A model generated the notes under the pieces. It was not told where the DNA came from. It saw nothing but the letters and a program-made list of their open reading frames with translations, and searched no databases. A DNA stretch of 64,000 nt, taken from positions 18,402,501 to 18,466,500 of the forward strand of contig CM048846.1 of the NCBI GenBank assembly GCA_026545225.1, written 5' to 3'. Made by a program: the position numbers and the translations under genes. The DNA comes from Cornus controversa (lineage: Eukaryota > Streptophyta > Magnoliopsida > Cornales > Cornaceae). Positions 44,189 through 55,440 of the stretch are shown here, piece after piece; the stretch's first letter is position 1; every line of letters begins with the position of its first letter.

Positions 44189-45722
44189 GACTTATGCAAC
44201 AATTTTGACACCATGTCTTATTGTCAAAATCAGTTTATGGATCCAAACATCGTACAAGATGATGGTGATGAGTTCCAATCAATTGTTTCTTCCTATCTAC
44301 GTCATTCATAAATTAAGCAACATGTTCTTACTTTAGATGAATGATGAAATCTTGATTTTTTGTTCTTAATCTGTGTTTAACTTATTTTGGATGTTCCGAT
44401 TAATTTTGTTGCCTTGGTTGGTATGTATCGTGTTCTGCATGACAGGTTCTTGTATCCAAGTTTGGGGGGATGGCTAACCCTTATGGATGCTTAACTAGTT
44501 TTTGATATTTCTACCACCACGGTAATATTGTTCTATCACTTACCATATACTTTATGTTTTTGTTACACATTGGGGACAATGTGTGATTTAAGTTTGGGGG
44601 TAAGGAAGAACAATTTTGTGTTGTTATATTTTATTTGAAAAATAAAAAATAAAAAAAAAATAAAAATAATATATTGGTAATTTTTACACTATGATTTGAT
44701 TTTTCTATTTTCAATGTGTAAATAATTTTTGAAAATCTTGAAGCTTCAGTATATTTTATAGATTTTATCATATCTTTTAATTAGAATAAATTTCATGAAT
44801 TTTAAAACTCAGAACAATATTATTCACGATAGCCCTTCGATATAATTTGAAATTGATGAGTGACTGCATGTTAGAAATTCGAAGAATAAAAGTGGAGATT
44901 TAACCCAGTGAGCTTTTGTGATATTCTTATTATTTTGAGGGTTAAAAGGTTAAATTCTAAAATTTTTATTGAGTTCGCATAATTTGTTGATCGGTCTCAT
45001 TATTTTTTTCTTTTGATCAAATATTGGGAATTTTATACCACACTATCTTTTAAGTTCACACTTGTTGAAGAATTATACTAATCCTTGAGAAATGATTTTA
45101 GGCCATCTTTGGATATTTTTTAGCCTTTAAATTTCTTTTCTTGGTAATGCAATACCACTAGTGAACCCGTTGAACTTTAGCTAACCTTCCTTTCATAACT
45201 CTTTTATTAAAGTGTTTCGGAATCGATTTGACCAATAGATAAAAAAAAAATAAAAAAAAAAAAAGAAAAAGAAAAGTGAAGAAAAGAAGGTATGGATTTG
45301 CTGAAGAAGTGTATACAAAAAGAATTAATTGACAAAAGTAAGAAGAAGTTGAATGCAATGTGCTCTAAGGAATTGACTTTTTCCAAGCATTCTCGAATAC
45401 ACATTTCAATTTCACCATCACCTCTTTATCCTCTTTTTACCTAACATTACATCCTAGTAAAAGCCCTATTTGATCTCAAGGATGGTATGGTTCTAAAACA
45501 GTCATGACTGAGCTATAGTGTTGTGGTATAAATTCTTAATGTTTGATATCCCTTTCATGAGACTACATATTCCTTCATGTATTTGCGGTCCTTCAGATGA
45601 ATCATATGTGAGATAATTTGCACTTGTTTACATTATTCTTCTCATATATACTTGAGTGAAAAATTAGCCAATCTCTGAGTACTTTATTTTGAGTGAAATA
45701 TCATATGTGAGATTTGAGATCA
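44189..45722 (+). other. Athila 3' non-coding region
   Basis: No ORF beyond the possible LBD tail. The motif AAGTTTGGGGG occurs at 44458 and 44589, as also at 42246. The purine-rich stretch at 45240-45300 (A/G only over long runs) lies about 420 bp before the remaining LTR. The normal polypurine tract at the LTR start is not seen because the LTR's first 456 bp or so are missing. Confidence 0.5.
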
Positions 45723-46839
45723 AATCTCTAATTCTGACATCTTGGTGGTTGAAAGTGGACAAAACAGTAGGATAAATATTCTGGGCAGATTTTTCTTTGG
45801 TTGCTTTGAAAATTTTGTGACAAGTGACCAATGAGATGACAAGCAACCACCCCACTCAATTAATTCACCAAAGTGCTATACACATGGAGGGAGATGATCC
45901 AATTTTTCTACAATGGAGTACATATGGAGCTATTTAGGCCATAGGATGAGTTTTAGTGGAAGAAATTGTGGACACTCATATTGCACTAACTTTGGCTATA
46001 AATGGAGGGGAATTGAGTAGTGTAGAGAGGGAGAAGTGAGTGAAAATATTCTGCACACATATAGAAATATGAAGTGTTCTTCAACTATGAAGACTTGTAA
46101 GTTAGCCATGAGGAGCTAAAACTCTTCCTAGGGCATTGATGTAGCCCTAGCCAAGCATCAATGGTATGATAATAATATTTTTATTTGGGATTGTTATATG
46201 TGTATAATAAGTTGTATAACTTTGAGGATTACATTTGTAATTGAAGTATAAAGTTATGTTTAATCTTGACTTCATTCTTCTCTTATCTTATAAAGTATGA
46301 AAGTTATACAATAATTTTATTAGAACATAAATTCATTAGATTTGATAATTCATGCTTAAGGAAGATGAATCGTTCTACACTTTTAATTTCATGTTATGTC
46401 TTTTATTTAAGTAGTTAGGTAGACGATTCATGCTAACTAGAGATGAATTATTCTTATCTTTTGATTTATGTATTTTCTTGAAGATATCATGGTGGTATGT
46501 GACAAATCCCATGAATCATGATTATACATATGTAACTTTTCCAAGTTGAAATACATTCTTCCATTGATGTGAGGCTAGTGGTGAAATCAATACCCTAGTC
46601 CCTCTTATATTTATCAATTCAAACTTTAACTAGTGCCCTTTATTTTATGTTAAACAAATACCAAAAATATCAACCTCTCTTTCAATGAATCAAATGAGAC
46701 TAATTTAATCACATTCTTTGTGGGATCGACACCTTCACAAGAGCCCTATCTTACAAAGATTCGTGCTATTGCGAGTGGTTTATTAAGAATTGGACAAGAA
46801 TTATTTTGGTAAAACAAAATACCCTTTCCAAGCACAACA
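45723..46839 (+). repeat. 3' LTR of Athila element, 5'-truncated
   Basis: Matches 34091-35208 with about seven differences seen by eye, and ends at the same GCACAACA next to TSD ATATC. The first 456 bp or so of the LTR are missing. The junction at about 45715-45724 lies in TTGAGA-containing sequence that also occurs at the corresponding LTR position (34084-34091), suggesting a microhomology-mediated deletion. Confidence 0.85.
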
Positions 46840-47180
46840 ATATCCAAGATGGTTATATGAAGCCTACATCAAATAGATCCATTCAACTCCATATTCTAAC
46901 TCAAATCAGCCCAAGGAAGAGGTTTAAGAAAATTATAACAGTTTAAAGATGTTACGGGCCTGAAGCCCAATTTTGCACTTAATCTAGTTTTAATCCCGTT
47001 TTGAAAAGTGGATTGAAAATCTTATTTTCAAGCGTCAATTCAACGTAATTTTCAAGTAAGTTGAACGAAATTCGATTCTGGACACTTTTGTATTTCACGT
47101 AAATTTCATGAATCGGACTTCTACTGGGTCAAAACTTGGGCCGAACGTCAGCAGAAAAATTTACCTATTTAGGGCTGCGT
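46840..47180 (+). repeat. Athila-type LTR fragment, right piece
   Basis: After TSD ATATC, the sequence CAAGATGGTTATATGAAGCC and onward aligns with 52850-53175 of the solo LTR, continuing the LTR begun at 33030. The match stops at about 47180, where a GC-rich repeat block starts. Confidence 0.8.
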
Positions 47181-47610
47181 CGACGCGACTCGGGATGCGT
47201 CCGGCCTCGGCTGCGTCGGCGACGCGGCTCGGGCCACGTCCGGGATGCGGCCTCGGCTGCGTCGGCGACGCAGCTCGGTCCGCGTCCTGGACGCGATCTG
47301 GGCTGTGTTCGGGCCGTTGCTTGATGTGGCTCGGGCTGCGTCCTGGTTGTTTGAGCTGCGCCCTCGTTGCATTCCCGGCTCAGACCGCGTCCTCTTTGAG
47401 TCTTAGAAGCATGGACATCGGAGAGTAAGCCTTTGAGCCGTTAGAAGAATGTTGGATTAGGACCGTTGGAGGCTCAGAAGAAGGACAGTGAACGTTGGAG
47501 GCTCAGAAGAATGTTGCATTAGGACAGTGAACGTTGGAGGCTCAGAAGAAGGACAGTGAACGTTGGGAGCTCAGAAGAACGACAGTGAATGCTGGAGGCG
47601 GAGTGACCGT
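47181..47610 (+). repeat. GC-rich CGACGCG repeats and 30-40-bp tandem block
   Basis: From 47181 to about 47390 the DNA is strikingly GC- and CpG-rich (repeated GGCTGCGTCGGCGACGC). This is followed at about 47430-47600 by about five copies of a unit containing GTTGGAGGCTCAGAAGAA and GGACAGTGAAC. The second block lies just upstream of a TATA box for the antisense gene and may be its promoter region. Confidence 0.6.
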
Positions 47611-47622
47611 TGGGGTGGTGTC

Positions 47623-47629
47623 TATATAA
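47623..47629 (+). promoter_or_regulatory. TATA box for second antisense gene
   Basis: TATATAA, 168 bp upstream of the ATG at 47797 and downstream of the tandem block. Confidence 0.5.
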
Positions 47630-47796
47630 TGCCTCAGCCCCATTTTCATTCCCTCACAACTCATATAAATTCCAACTTTCTCCATTTCCTTTCTCGCTGT
47701 TTACACGTTATTGATTGTAACTTTGAGAAACCTTCTCCAAAAATATTTGCTCTAGACTCTCCCCTTCTTTAAGTGTTTGACTTTCCGCACGGTATT

Positions 47797-49647
47797 ATGG
47801 CTTATTACATAGAATGTCAAGACATTGCTTCCACCATGACTGACTCCGAAATGGAAGAGCTCGCTGTCCACTATGCTTTTCCCAGAGGAGTTGTTGCTAG
47901 AGCCCCCTTGCCAGCTGAGAGAGCCTTCTCTATTTGTGAGGGGGAAACATGCTTTTATGAGGCATACTTCATATCGGGACTCCGATTTCCTATTCCAGGG
48001 TTTGCCAAAGAGTTTCTTCGTGCAGCTAACCTTGCCCCTTCTCAACTTACACCCAACTCCTGGCGCATCCTTATGTCATGCCTGGTGTTGTGGGAACATT
48101 ACAAGTTTAGCTCCCCGCTGTCTCTCAATGAGTTTCTTTCTTGTTATACTATTATGAAAAATAAAGATTGGCGCCAGATACGAAGCTGATCGAGTGTAGG
48201 GAATTTGCCTAGAGGGTTGGTAATTGTTGACCACGGCAACTATGTCAAGGGTTGGAAAAGTAGATTCTTTTTCGTTTCCGGGGATTGGGAATCTCCTCCA
48301 TGCTGCATTCCCCGCTCCTGGACTAACGGAGATGTCGACGGTATTTTACTTCTTTCTTTTCTCCTTACAAGTTCTCTCTTTCGACATACTTTACGTAATA
48401 TGAGTCTTGCTTTGCCCAGCCATCCGAGTCGAACCTTTCATGGACAGTGATGAGGAGAGCAGATTGGCGACTGCTCATGATGCCCATCTAAGGGTGGCGG
48501 CAGTTCTGACTTCTGACGAGGGACTGCGTTTACTGGGGTACCCTCCTCGTGTGGCCATACCCAAGCGTGGTATGTATTAACATTTTTAATTACTCTTTTG
48601 TATGAATTGTTAGCTATGTGTTTACTCGCAAAAATACCCAGGGTCTTCTCGGAGGGGGCCTGATAAAGGCATTGTTATGCTAGCAAAGGGAAAAGGCATC
48701 GCTGCTTCTTCCTCTGCTCCTGCTTTGAAGAAGATACGAAGGCCTATGGTGGCTAGAAGCGGTGGTTTTTCAAGCAGAGGCATGTCCTCTCCTCCTTCTG
48801 TTGGGAATCCTTTCCCTGCTGGGACTTTTCCTGCTTCTACCCCTGAATCAGCGAGCATTCCGAATCCGAGTTCGCTTGGTCTGGTCGCCCCTCAGTTCTT
48901 CAGAAGTAACAATCCTCCGGACCCGACACCCTTCGTAGTGCCCCCGACTCAATTATTCGGTGGTGGTTCGCAGATGTCTTTTTCTCCCGCTACTAGTTTT
49001 ACTGGGTTAATGTCACCTGCGGCATTTCAAATCGGGTTCATTCTATCTGATTCATCTCTCGCCGTGGGTCGTGTTAGGGAGTTTGTTCTCCCTAATGATA
49101 TCGAGAAAGTGGTCAGCCTTGAGTCCCGGCAATCTACCGGGTTTATGGTGGCAAACTTAACCAAGGTTTGTTTTCATTCGTATTGTACAGCATTCTTTTA
49201 TCCTTCTGTGTACTCATGTAATTGTTTATCTCTGTTCACTAGGGCCTGACATTCACACAAGGCATCTCCAACCGCCTCTTATGGACGGAGGAAGAGATAG
49301 AAAAATAGAAGACTACCTTTGAAGCTGAACGTTCCTCTTTTCACACCGAACGCTCCACACTGTCTTTAGAGTTGGAGGCTATTCGGACCTCTCATGGCAC
49401 TTGCGGGGGAGCGATTGATAGCCTTGCCGCTAAACTTAGACATGAGCAGGAGGAGATGGCTAGATGGCAGGCTGACCTTCCGGGGATCAAAGATTTGGCA
49501 GTTGAAGATTTCAAGGAATCAGCTGACTTCGACAGGGCCTGCAACCAATCATATATTGATGGTTTTGAGTATTTCCGTGAAGTGGCGAAGGAGGAATGGC
49601 CGGATATGGACTTTTCAAAGTTGCAACTTAGAGAGCCTGATCCCTGA
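47797..49647 (+). pseudogene. Antisense gene (aORF) of second Tat element, two stops
   Basis: Four exons can be placed: 47797-48340, 48420-48569, 48642-49165 and 49243-49647, with GT-AG introns of 72-79 bp. Exon 1 carries the same plant gypsy-type transposon domain as the gene at 28424-30484 (LRFPIPGFAKEFLRAANL, APSQLTPNSWRILMSCL, then FFFVSGDWE). Exon 3 is Ser/Pro-rich and exon 4 a helical, charged region ending in EEWPDMDFSKL. In-frame TGA at 48187-48189 and TAG at 49306-49308 break it. Its role is unknown. Having the same domain order as the other copy supports a real gene rather than a chance ORF. Confidence 0.7.
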
Positions 49648-49814
49648 TTTTTTTTACTGTCTTGTATTTGTAGTGCATTTCCTCCTATAATCTCTTTTCC
49701 TTAATCAATGAAGTACTTGCTTTTTTTTTTTTTTAAAGGCGTCTCATTTTTTTTATTTTTTAGATCCCTCTAGAGGAGTCCCTCTATCGGTTTGCACCTC
49801 GTAAGGCTTTATCA

Positions 49815-50390
49815 ATGTTCTCGGGATTAATCCATCCCGCTTTTTTCATCAAAGGCCCTTTGTAAAGATGTGCCCCCGTAGGGCTATACCCCCATAGGGT
49901 TAATGTTCTCGGGATTAATCCATCCCGCTTTTTTCATCAAAGGCCCTTTGTAAAGATGTGCCCCCGTAGGGCTATACCCCCATAAGGTTTATTTCAACAA
50001 TGTTCTCGGGATTAATCCATCCCTCCTTTTTCATCAAAGGCCCTTTGCAAAGGTGTGCCCCCGTAAGGCTATACCCCCGTAGGGTTTATTTCAACAATGT
50101 TCTCGAGATTAATCCATCCCGCTTTTTTCATCAAAGGCCCTTGGCAAAGGTGTGCCCCCGTAAGGCTATACTCCCGTAGGGTTTATTTCAACAATGTTCT
50201 CGGGATTAATCCATCCCGCATTTTTCATCAAAGGCCCTTGGCAAAGGTGTGCCCCTGTAGGGCTATACCCCCATAGGTTTTATTTCAACAATGCTCTCAG
50301 GATTAATCCATCCCGCCTTTTTTATCAAAGGCCCTTTGCAAAGGTGTACCCCCGTAGGGTTATACCCCCGTAGGGTTATTCGGATATGAA
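49815..50390. repeat. 97-bp tandem array in second Tat element
   Basis: Six copies of a unit starting near ATGTTCTCGGGATTAATCC at about 49816, 49903, 50000, 50097, 50193 and 50291. The spacing is 97 bp except the first (87 bp, lacking TATTTCAACA). Copies share TTCATCAAAGGCCCTTTG and GTGCCCCCGTAGGGCTATAC. It occupies the same place, between pol and the antisense gene, as the unrelated 83-bp array in the first Tat element. Confidence 0.9.
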
Positions 50391-50607
50391 AGCATATTTC
50401 CAAGAGATTAATATTTGATATTCTAATAATGAAATTCATTCAAGAGTAATAAATGAACATAAAGCTGAGGCCTTGCTCTGAGGCTCAGTAATGAAGAAGC
50501 ATAGATATAAAACTGGAGCCTTACTCTAAAGCTCGATAATGAAGACTAGTTCTAGAAACATGTTATTAAAGCATATGCAAACTAAAAGAAATTGACAAGA
50601 AAAAACT

Positions 50608-53600
50608 TTACTGATAGTATTTCCTCAGATGCTCGGCATTCCAAGGATGGGCCAACTGCCTTCCCTCCAACGTTTCTAACCAGTACGTTCCTTGTCGCCG
50701 AGTTCTGACCACCCTATAGGGGCCTTCCCAGTTCGGAGCTAACTTCCCAGTCCCTTTAGGTTTGGTGGCTTAGGTGACTTCACGAAGGACCAAGTCACCA
50801 GGTTTGAAACTCATTCGTTTGACCCTAGTGTTATAGTACCGGGACATGGCCTGCTGATATGCCGCCATCCAAACTCGTGCTTGTTCTCTGTTTTCTTCAA
50901 TGAAATCAGCACTGACCCTTAGCTCCTCCTCATTACGAGTGAGATCATAATGCTTAGTCCGATGGCTTGCTACCTGTCCTATTTCTATGGGGAGTACCGC
51001 TTCACTTTCAAAAGCTAAGAAGTATGGTGTTTCCCCCGTAGGAACTTTGACAGTGGTCCTATATGCCTATAAGACACTCGGTAGCAGCTCTGGCCATACG
51101 CCTTTGGATTTCTCCAAATGAGTTTTGATCATCTTGAGTATCGTTCTGTTAGCCACTTCGGCTTGCCCATTGGCCTGTGGATGGCCTGGCGAGGAGTAAT
51201 GGTTACTTATGCCATGTTTGGCACAAAAGTTCTAGAACCGTTGACTTTCAAACTGTTTTCCATTATCTGTGATAATGACCTTTGGAACGCTGAACCTGCA
51301 TATAATCGACTTCCACACAAAGTTGATGACATTCTGTTCTCCGATGGTGGCTAGGGGCTCTGCTTCCACCCATTTGGTAAAATAGTCGATTGCTACAATT
51401 GCAAACTTTGTCTGCCCCCTTCCCATTGGCAAAGGGCCGATCAAGTCCATTCCCCACTGGGCAAATGGCCATGGGGCAGCTATTGGAGTCAATTTCTCCG
51501 GGGGCTGTCTCGAGACATTAGCGAAGCGTTGACATTTTTTGCATTTTTTGACATAGTCCAGCGTATCTTGTTGCATGGTGGGCCAATAATATCCTTGCCT
51601 GATGACTTTATGAGCCAAGGACCTACCCCCTGTGTGATAACCGCACTCTCCCTCATGTATTTCTTTCATGACATACCGCGCCTCTTCTGTCGATACACAT
51701 CGTAGGTATGGCAATGAGACTCCTCTTTTGTAGAGGATTCCGTCGATCAAAGTATATCTGGATGCTCTGATCCTAATTTTGCGTGCTTCAGTATTGTCAG
51801 AGGGTAGCTCGCCATTCCTAATGTATCTAACAATTGGGTCTGCCCACTCCATGCCGTGGGTGACTTGGTTTACCTCATTCAGTGCCCCTTCTATTATACT
51901 TGGGTTGTTCAGACGTTCTATAAGTACTCCTTCGTTAGCAACTTCTTGTGCCGTGGCGAGTCGAGCGAGAGCATCTGCATTAGAATTTTCACTCCGAGGA
52001 ACCCGCGTGATGGAAAACTTTCGGAAGCGGGTGATCAGCTCCTGGACTTTCTGCAAGTAAGATTTCATCTTTGTTCCCTTTGCCTCATACTCCGCGAGTA
52101 CCTCACGGGCGACTAGCTCAGAGTCGGTATAAGCTTTCAGCTGTTGTATCTTAAGAACATCAGCTATTTTTAATCCTGCAATTAAGGCCTCATACTCAGC
52201 TTCATTGTTTGTAGTTTTGAATCCGAACTGCAAGGCATACTTGAGTGTTTCCCCTTCTGGGGATTTGATCAATATCCCTGCGCCACTAGCTTGTGCGTTT
52301 GACAATCCGTCGACAAATAACTCCCATATATAGCCTAGGTCCATTTGGTCTTCTTCACTCTGTTGGGCTGAGCTCTCCTCTTTTTCCTGCGGAACTTCTT
52401 CTGGAGAATAGGTGAACTCAGCTATAAAGTCTGCCAACACTTGGCCTTTGATTGCAGACCTCGGTTTGTATCTAATGTCAAACTCCCCTAACTCTATGGA
52501 CCATTTCACAAGTCGCCCAGAGGTTTCAGGCTTGAAGAGGACTTGTCGAAGCGGCTGATCAGTCAGTACTGTAACGGTATGTGCTTGGAAGTATGGCTTG
52601 AGTTTCCTGGCTGATAGAACAAGAGCGAACGCCAGCTTTTCTATTGACGGATATCTCTCCTCTGCGCCTCGGAGTACTGATAGGCGTTGAATGTTACGCA
52701 TTCTAGCCTCTTAACTTATGTATTTTATTCTCTTAGTGATAGATTATTTTGTGATTTTACTTTGTTTTAGTGTTTTCTGTATTTTCAGGGCCTTAATGAT
52801 TATTTCAGTTAAAACCAAGTTTTTGGGCTTTTAAAGAAGACATCCAAGATGGTGAGATGAAGCCTACATCAAGGAGATTCACTCAACCATTTATTTCAAC
52901 TCAAATCAGCCCAAGAAAGAGGTCCAAGAGAATTACAGCAGCTTAAGAAGGTTTCGGGCCTGAAGCCCAAATCTGCGCATAATGCAGTCTTAATCCCGTT
53001 TTGGAAAATGGACCATAAGTCTTATTTTTGAGCCTCAAATAGACATAATTCTCGATTCAGGTTGAACAAAATTTGATTCTGCACACTTTTGTATTTCACG
53101 AAAATTTCGTAAATCGGACTTCTAGTGGGTCAAAAGTTGGGCCGAAGTCAGCAGGAAAAACCCATCTGATTAGTGCTGCGGGAAACCCTAATTTATTCCT
53201 AATTGGATTAGGACTTTGGTATATTCTCTTGGGGAATAAAGTGAAGACTTGGAGGCTGAATTGAGAAAAAAATTAGATAGAGAGCTTACACAGAGATTGG
53301 AGAGTCTGAGAGGGCTGAGAAGAGAACAGAAACATATTCGCAGAGCCATTGGAAAATATAGTCATACGCGTAATTCAGAAAGATGATGCCTTCTTCCTCA
53401 ACAGTTGAAGCTTCTTCTTCTACCATGAGCGGCTAGTTCATCCACTAGGGTTTTGATGTAGCCCTAACAAAGCATCAATGGTTTGATTGTTTTAATTATT
53501 GGGGACCTTTATATACATGCATAGATTGTGTAATTGTGAGGATTCTTATTAAGGAATTGGGCAATAAAAGTCTTATAAATTCAATCTCAATGATTTCTTA

Positions 53601-54351
53601 TCTTGTCTTAGATATTTAGTTGTTGTTATTGAACTTAATCTCTCTTGTTTTCTGTGATCATGAGAAAGATTATTACACAATGGTAATCACTAAATATATT
53701 ATTATGAGCTTTGATGGATTATGTCTAGAGAAGATGAACCATACTGCACCCTAGATTAGAGTAGTTAGGCAGATGGCCCATGCCAATCGAAGATAGTCCA
53801 TGGCTTAGCCTTAATCATATGTTATCCTCTTGACGGATGAAGGTGAGCTTGTTGCCACCGACACCACTTATGCATGATGTAATTCCCTTATAGTTGATTC
53901 AATTGACCATTGATTGTGGAGTTAGTGGTGAAGTCAAACACCCTAGGTTTCTCTCCTATTATCTTCACTATCTTGTTTGCTCTGATTTATTTTATTTTAT
54001 CTTTTTAAGTAGTTTAAAAATCAGAATTCTTTTCTTATAAATTTAATTAGAATTAGTTTCGTATTCCAACTCATCAGACCATAATCCCTGAGGTACGATA
54101 CCCCTTTCGATAGCCCTATTCTGCAAGGAATTCGTTCTATTGCGAAGTGTGGTAATTTTTAATTGATATACTTTTTGAGTCACACTCACACACGAATCAA
54201 GTACTTTACTAGTGTAGTAAACCGTCCTTTGCACCCCCTCCTCCTCTCGTACTAATGCTGAACTGACTGCTACAGGGGAGACAGCCAAATATAAATATAA
54301 CTCCTCCCCTGGTTGCGTGTAAGATAAAAGTGGAGGTGAACTGAGGTACTG
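50608..54351 (-). pseudogene. Tat pol 3' part: RNase H x2 and integrase, split by solo LTR
   Basis: Reading starts at 54351 in the connection/RNase H region (YLSSPPLLSYTQPGEELYLYL), is interrupted by the solo LTR, and continues at 52677 (RGAEERYPSIEKLAFALV). The second RNase H follows (WELFVDGLSNAQASGAGI, NNEAEYEALIAGL, ENSNADALARLA), then integrase with the H-H-C-C finger and D residues in WGMDLIGPLP and IITDNGKQF. In-frame stops are at 51232-51234, near 51070 and near 50770. The natural end PWNAEHLRKYYQ stops at 50608. It is dead. Confidence 0.88.
52678..54199 (+). mobile_element. Athila-type solo LTR inside Tat pol
   Basis: 1522 bp from TGATAGGCGTTGAATG to CACACACGAATCA, flanked by the exact 5-bp repeat AGTAC (52673-52677 and 54200-54204). 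The Tat pol frame is continuous if this segment is removed. Its sequence is related over most of its length to the 33635 Athila LTR (for example 'ttgatgtagccctaacaaagcatcaatgg'). It is a solo LTR produced by recombination. Confidence 0.92.
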
Positions 54352-54601
54352 TGTAATACCCCGCTCCAACACATAGTATGATATTGTCTGCTTTGGGCCT
54401 GAGCCAGCACGGTTTTGCTCTTGGGTTTTACCCCAAAAGGCCTCATACCATTTGAAGAGAACACACTACATATAAGCACATCCCCTTCTCCACACCCAGG
54501 CGATGTGGGATTGAGCACCCTGCACCCTGTCAGTGTGGTAGCTCAGCCCAGTGTCTGTCTTTGCACCCGCCCACTCACACCCGTCTACAAGGGTTACTAC
54601 A
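54352..54601 (-). mobile_element. Single TRIM LTR
   Basis: 250 bp, homologous to the two LTRs of the TRIM at 61159-61731, with the conserved phrases GATATTGTC.GCTTTGGGCC and CGATGTGGGATTGAGCACC. No matching target duplication (TACTG versus TTATG), and different DNA on the two sides. It therefore sits at a rearrangement breakpoint where the Tat element ends. Confidence 0.8.
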
Positions 54602-55440
54602 TTATGGATCTTCAAATGACAATTTGACATCCAAAACAACAAAGTCATCTGAAGACACTTTGTTAAATGGTGGGATCCTTTCAAAGTCGAGAGAATTATC
54701 ACCCAATTAAGTTCAGACAAAGTTTCCATTGCTTCCAACACCTCCATAGCAACCTACCCCTAGTCAGTAGAAACATGAAGCCTCTACAAAGTCTATTGAA
54801 TCAGTCATGGCCTCAAACTCCAAGTCAGAAGCGGCGCATCTTGCCAAGCAATTACTTAGCCGTATCTCTAGCCTCTTTGAAGAAGAGGATGCACATATGT
54901 AAAATCCAGCCAATCAATCAAGGACCCTTACGCAAGTCAAGCCCTCCAGGATGCCCAAGATCCTTATGATCTTGGAGAAGATTGATCAAATCTGCATAAA
55001 ATGATCTCAGTCAGAGAATTTTGTAAAAGTCAACAAAAGACAAACTACTACAGTAATCCGACAAGTCACTATTCATGAACAGTAACTTTTTACTATTCAC
55101 TACAGTTAGATCTGAATTTTTCGAAAAAATTATTCATGTTTTCCTTATAAATTAAGAAGAATCCTTCAGTAAAGGGCATCATCTATTCTACAGAACTACT
55201 CTCTGCCCTTATTCTGCACTTATTCCGCAGTACCATTGTAATACACTTATATTTAATTATGTATCAAGTTTTTGTATCAACAAGCTTGTACCAGTAAGCA
55301 GTCATTTGTAAGTTAAACTATTGCTGTATTTTGAGAATACAAACCAGTTATTTTTTTGTGTTTATCTTATGTTAATGGAAGGCTGAGCCTCCTCTTATAA
55401 AATAATATATTAATGCTTATCTGTTTTCTTTTATATATAT
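54602..55440 (+). other. Possible endogenous pararetrovirus-like remnant
   Basis: With stops and frame changes, 54740-54985 reads like the charged tail of a polyprotein: a Ser-rich stretch, a leucine-rich helix with an acidic run, then a repeated D-P-Y motif and a stop at 54983. It is followed by about 400 bp of non-coding sequence with a TATA box (CTTATAAATT near 55155) and no LTR boundary. The combination of polyprotein end plus promoter-like region suggests a Caulimoviridae-type insertion. The identification is weak and an LTR element is the alternative. Confidence 0.3.

Larger units (their letters stand above)
33635..46839 (+). mobile_element. Athila-lineage Ty3/Gypsy element (13.2 kb) carrying extra genes
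   Basis: The element has LTRs of 1574 bp (33635-35208) and 1117 bp (45723-46839, 5'-truncated). The exact 5-bp target duplication ATATC is at 33630-33634 and 46840-46844. The tRNA-Asp-type primer-binding site, the gag style, DLGAS protease and FIDDFSVFG reverse transcriptase place it in the Athila lineage. The LTRs differ at only about seven positions over the shared 1.1 kb by my reading, so insertion is recent. Gag-pol has four stops and two frameshifts. Between pol and the 3' LTR are about 4.2 kb with three ORFs, one a LOB-domain protein. Confidence 0.92.
47190..54351 (-). mobile_element. Truncated Tat-lineage Gypsy element, minus strand
   Basis: In reading direction (high to low coordinates) it holds the end of RT/first RNase H, second RNase H, integrase, a 97-bp tandem array and an opposite-strand multi-exon gene, the same layout as the element at 21518. 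Gag, protease, most of RT and both LTRs are not seen. A solo LTR (52678-54199) with TSD AGTAC sits inside pol, and a TRIM LTR marks its broken end at 54352. The low-coordinate boundary is uncertain. Confidence 0.8.

Noticed and set aside
45158..45404. Two minus-strand Phe-rich ORFs
   Set aside because: They are translations of a purine-rich run and are low complexity.
47108..47428. 106-codon ORF rich in Arg/Ala/Ser in the GC-rich block
   Set aside because: All frames of this CpG repeat are open for trivial compositional reasons; no domain is visible.
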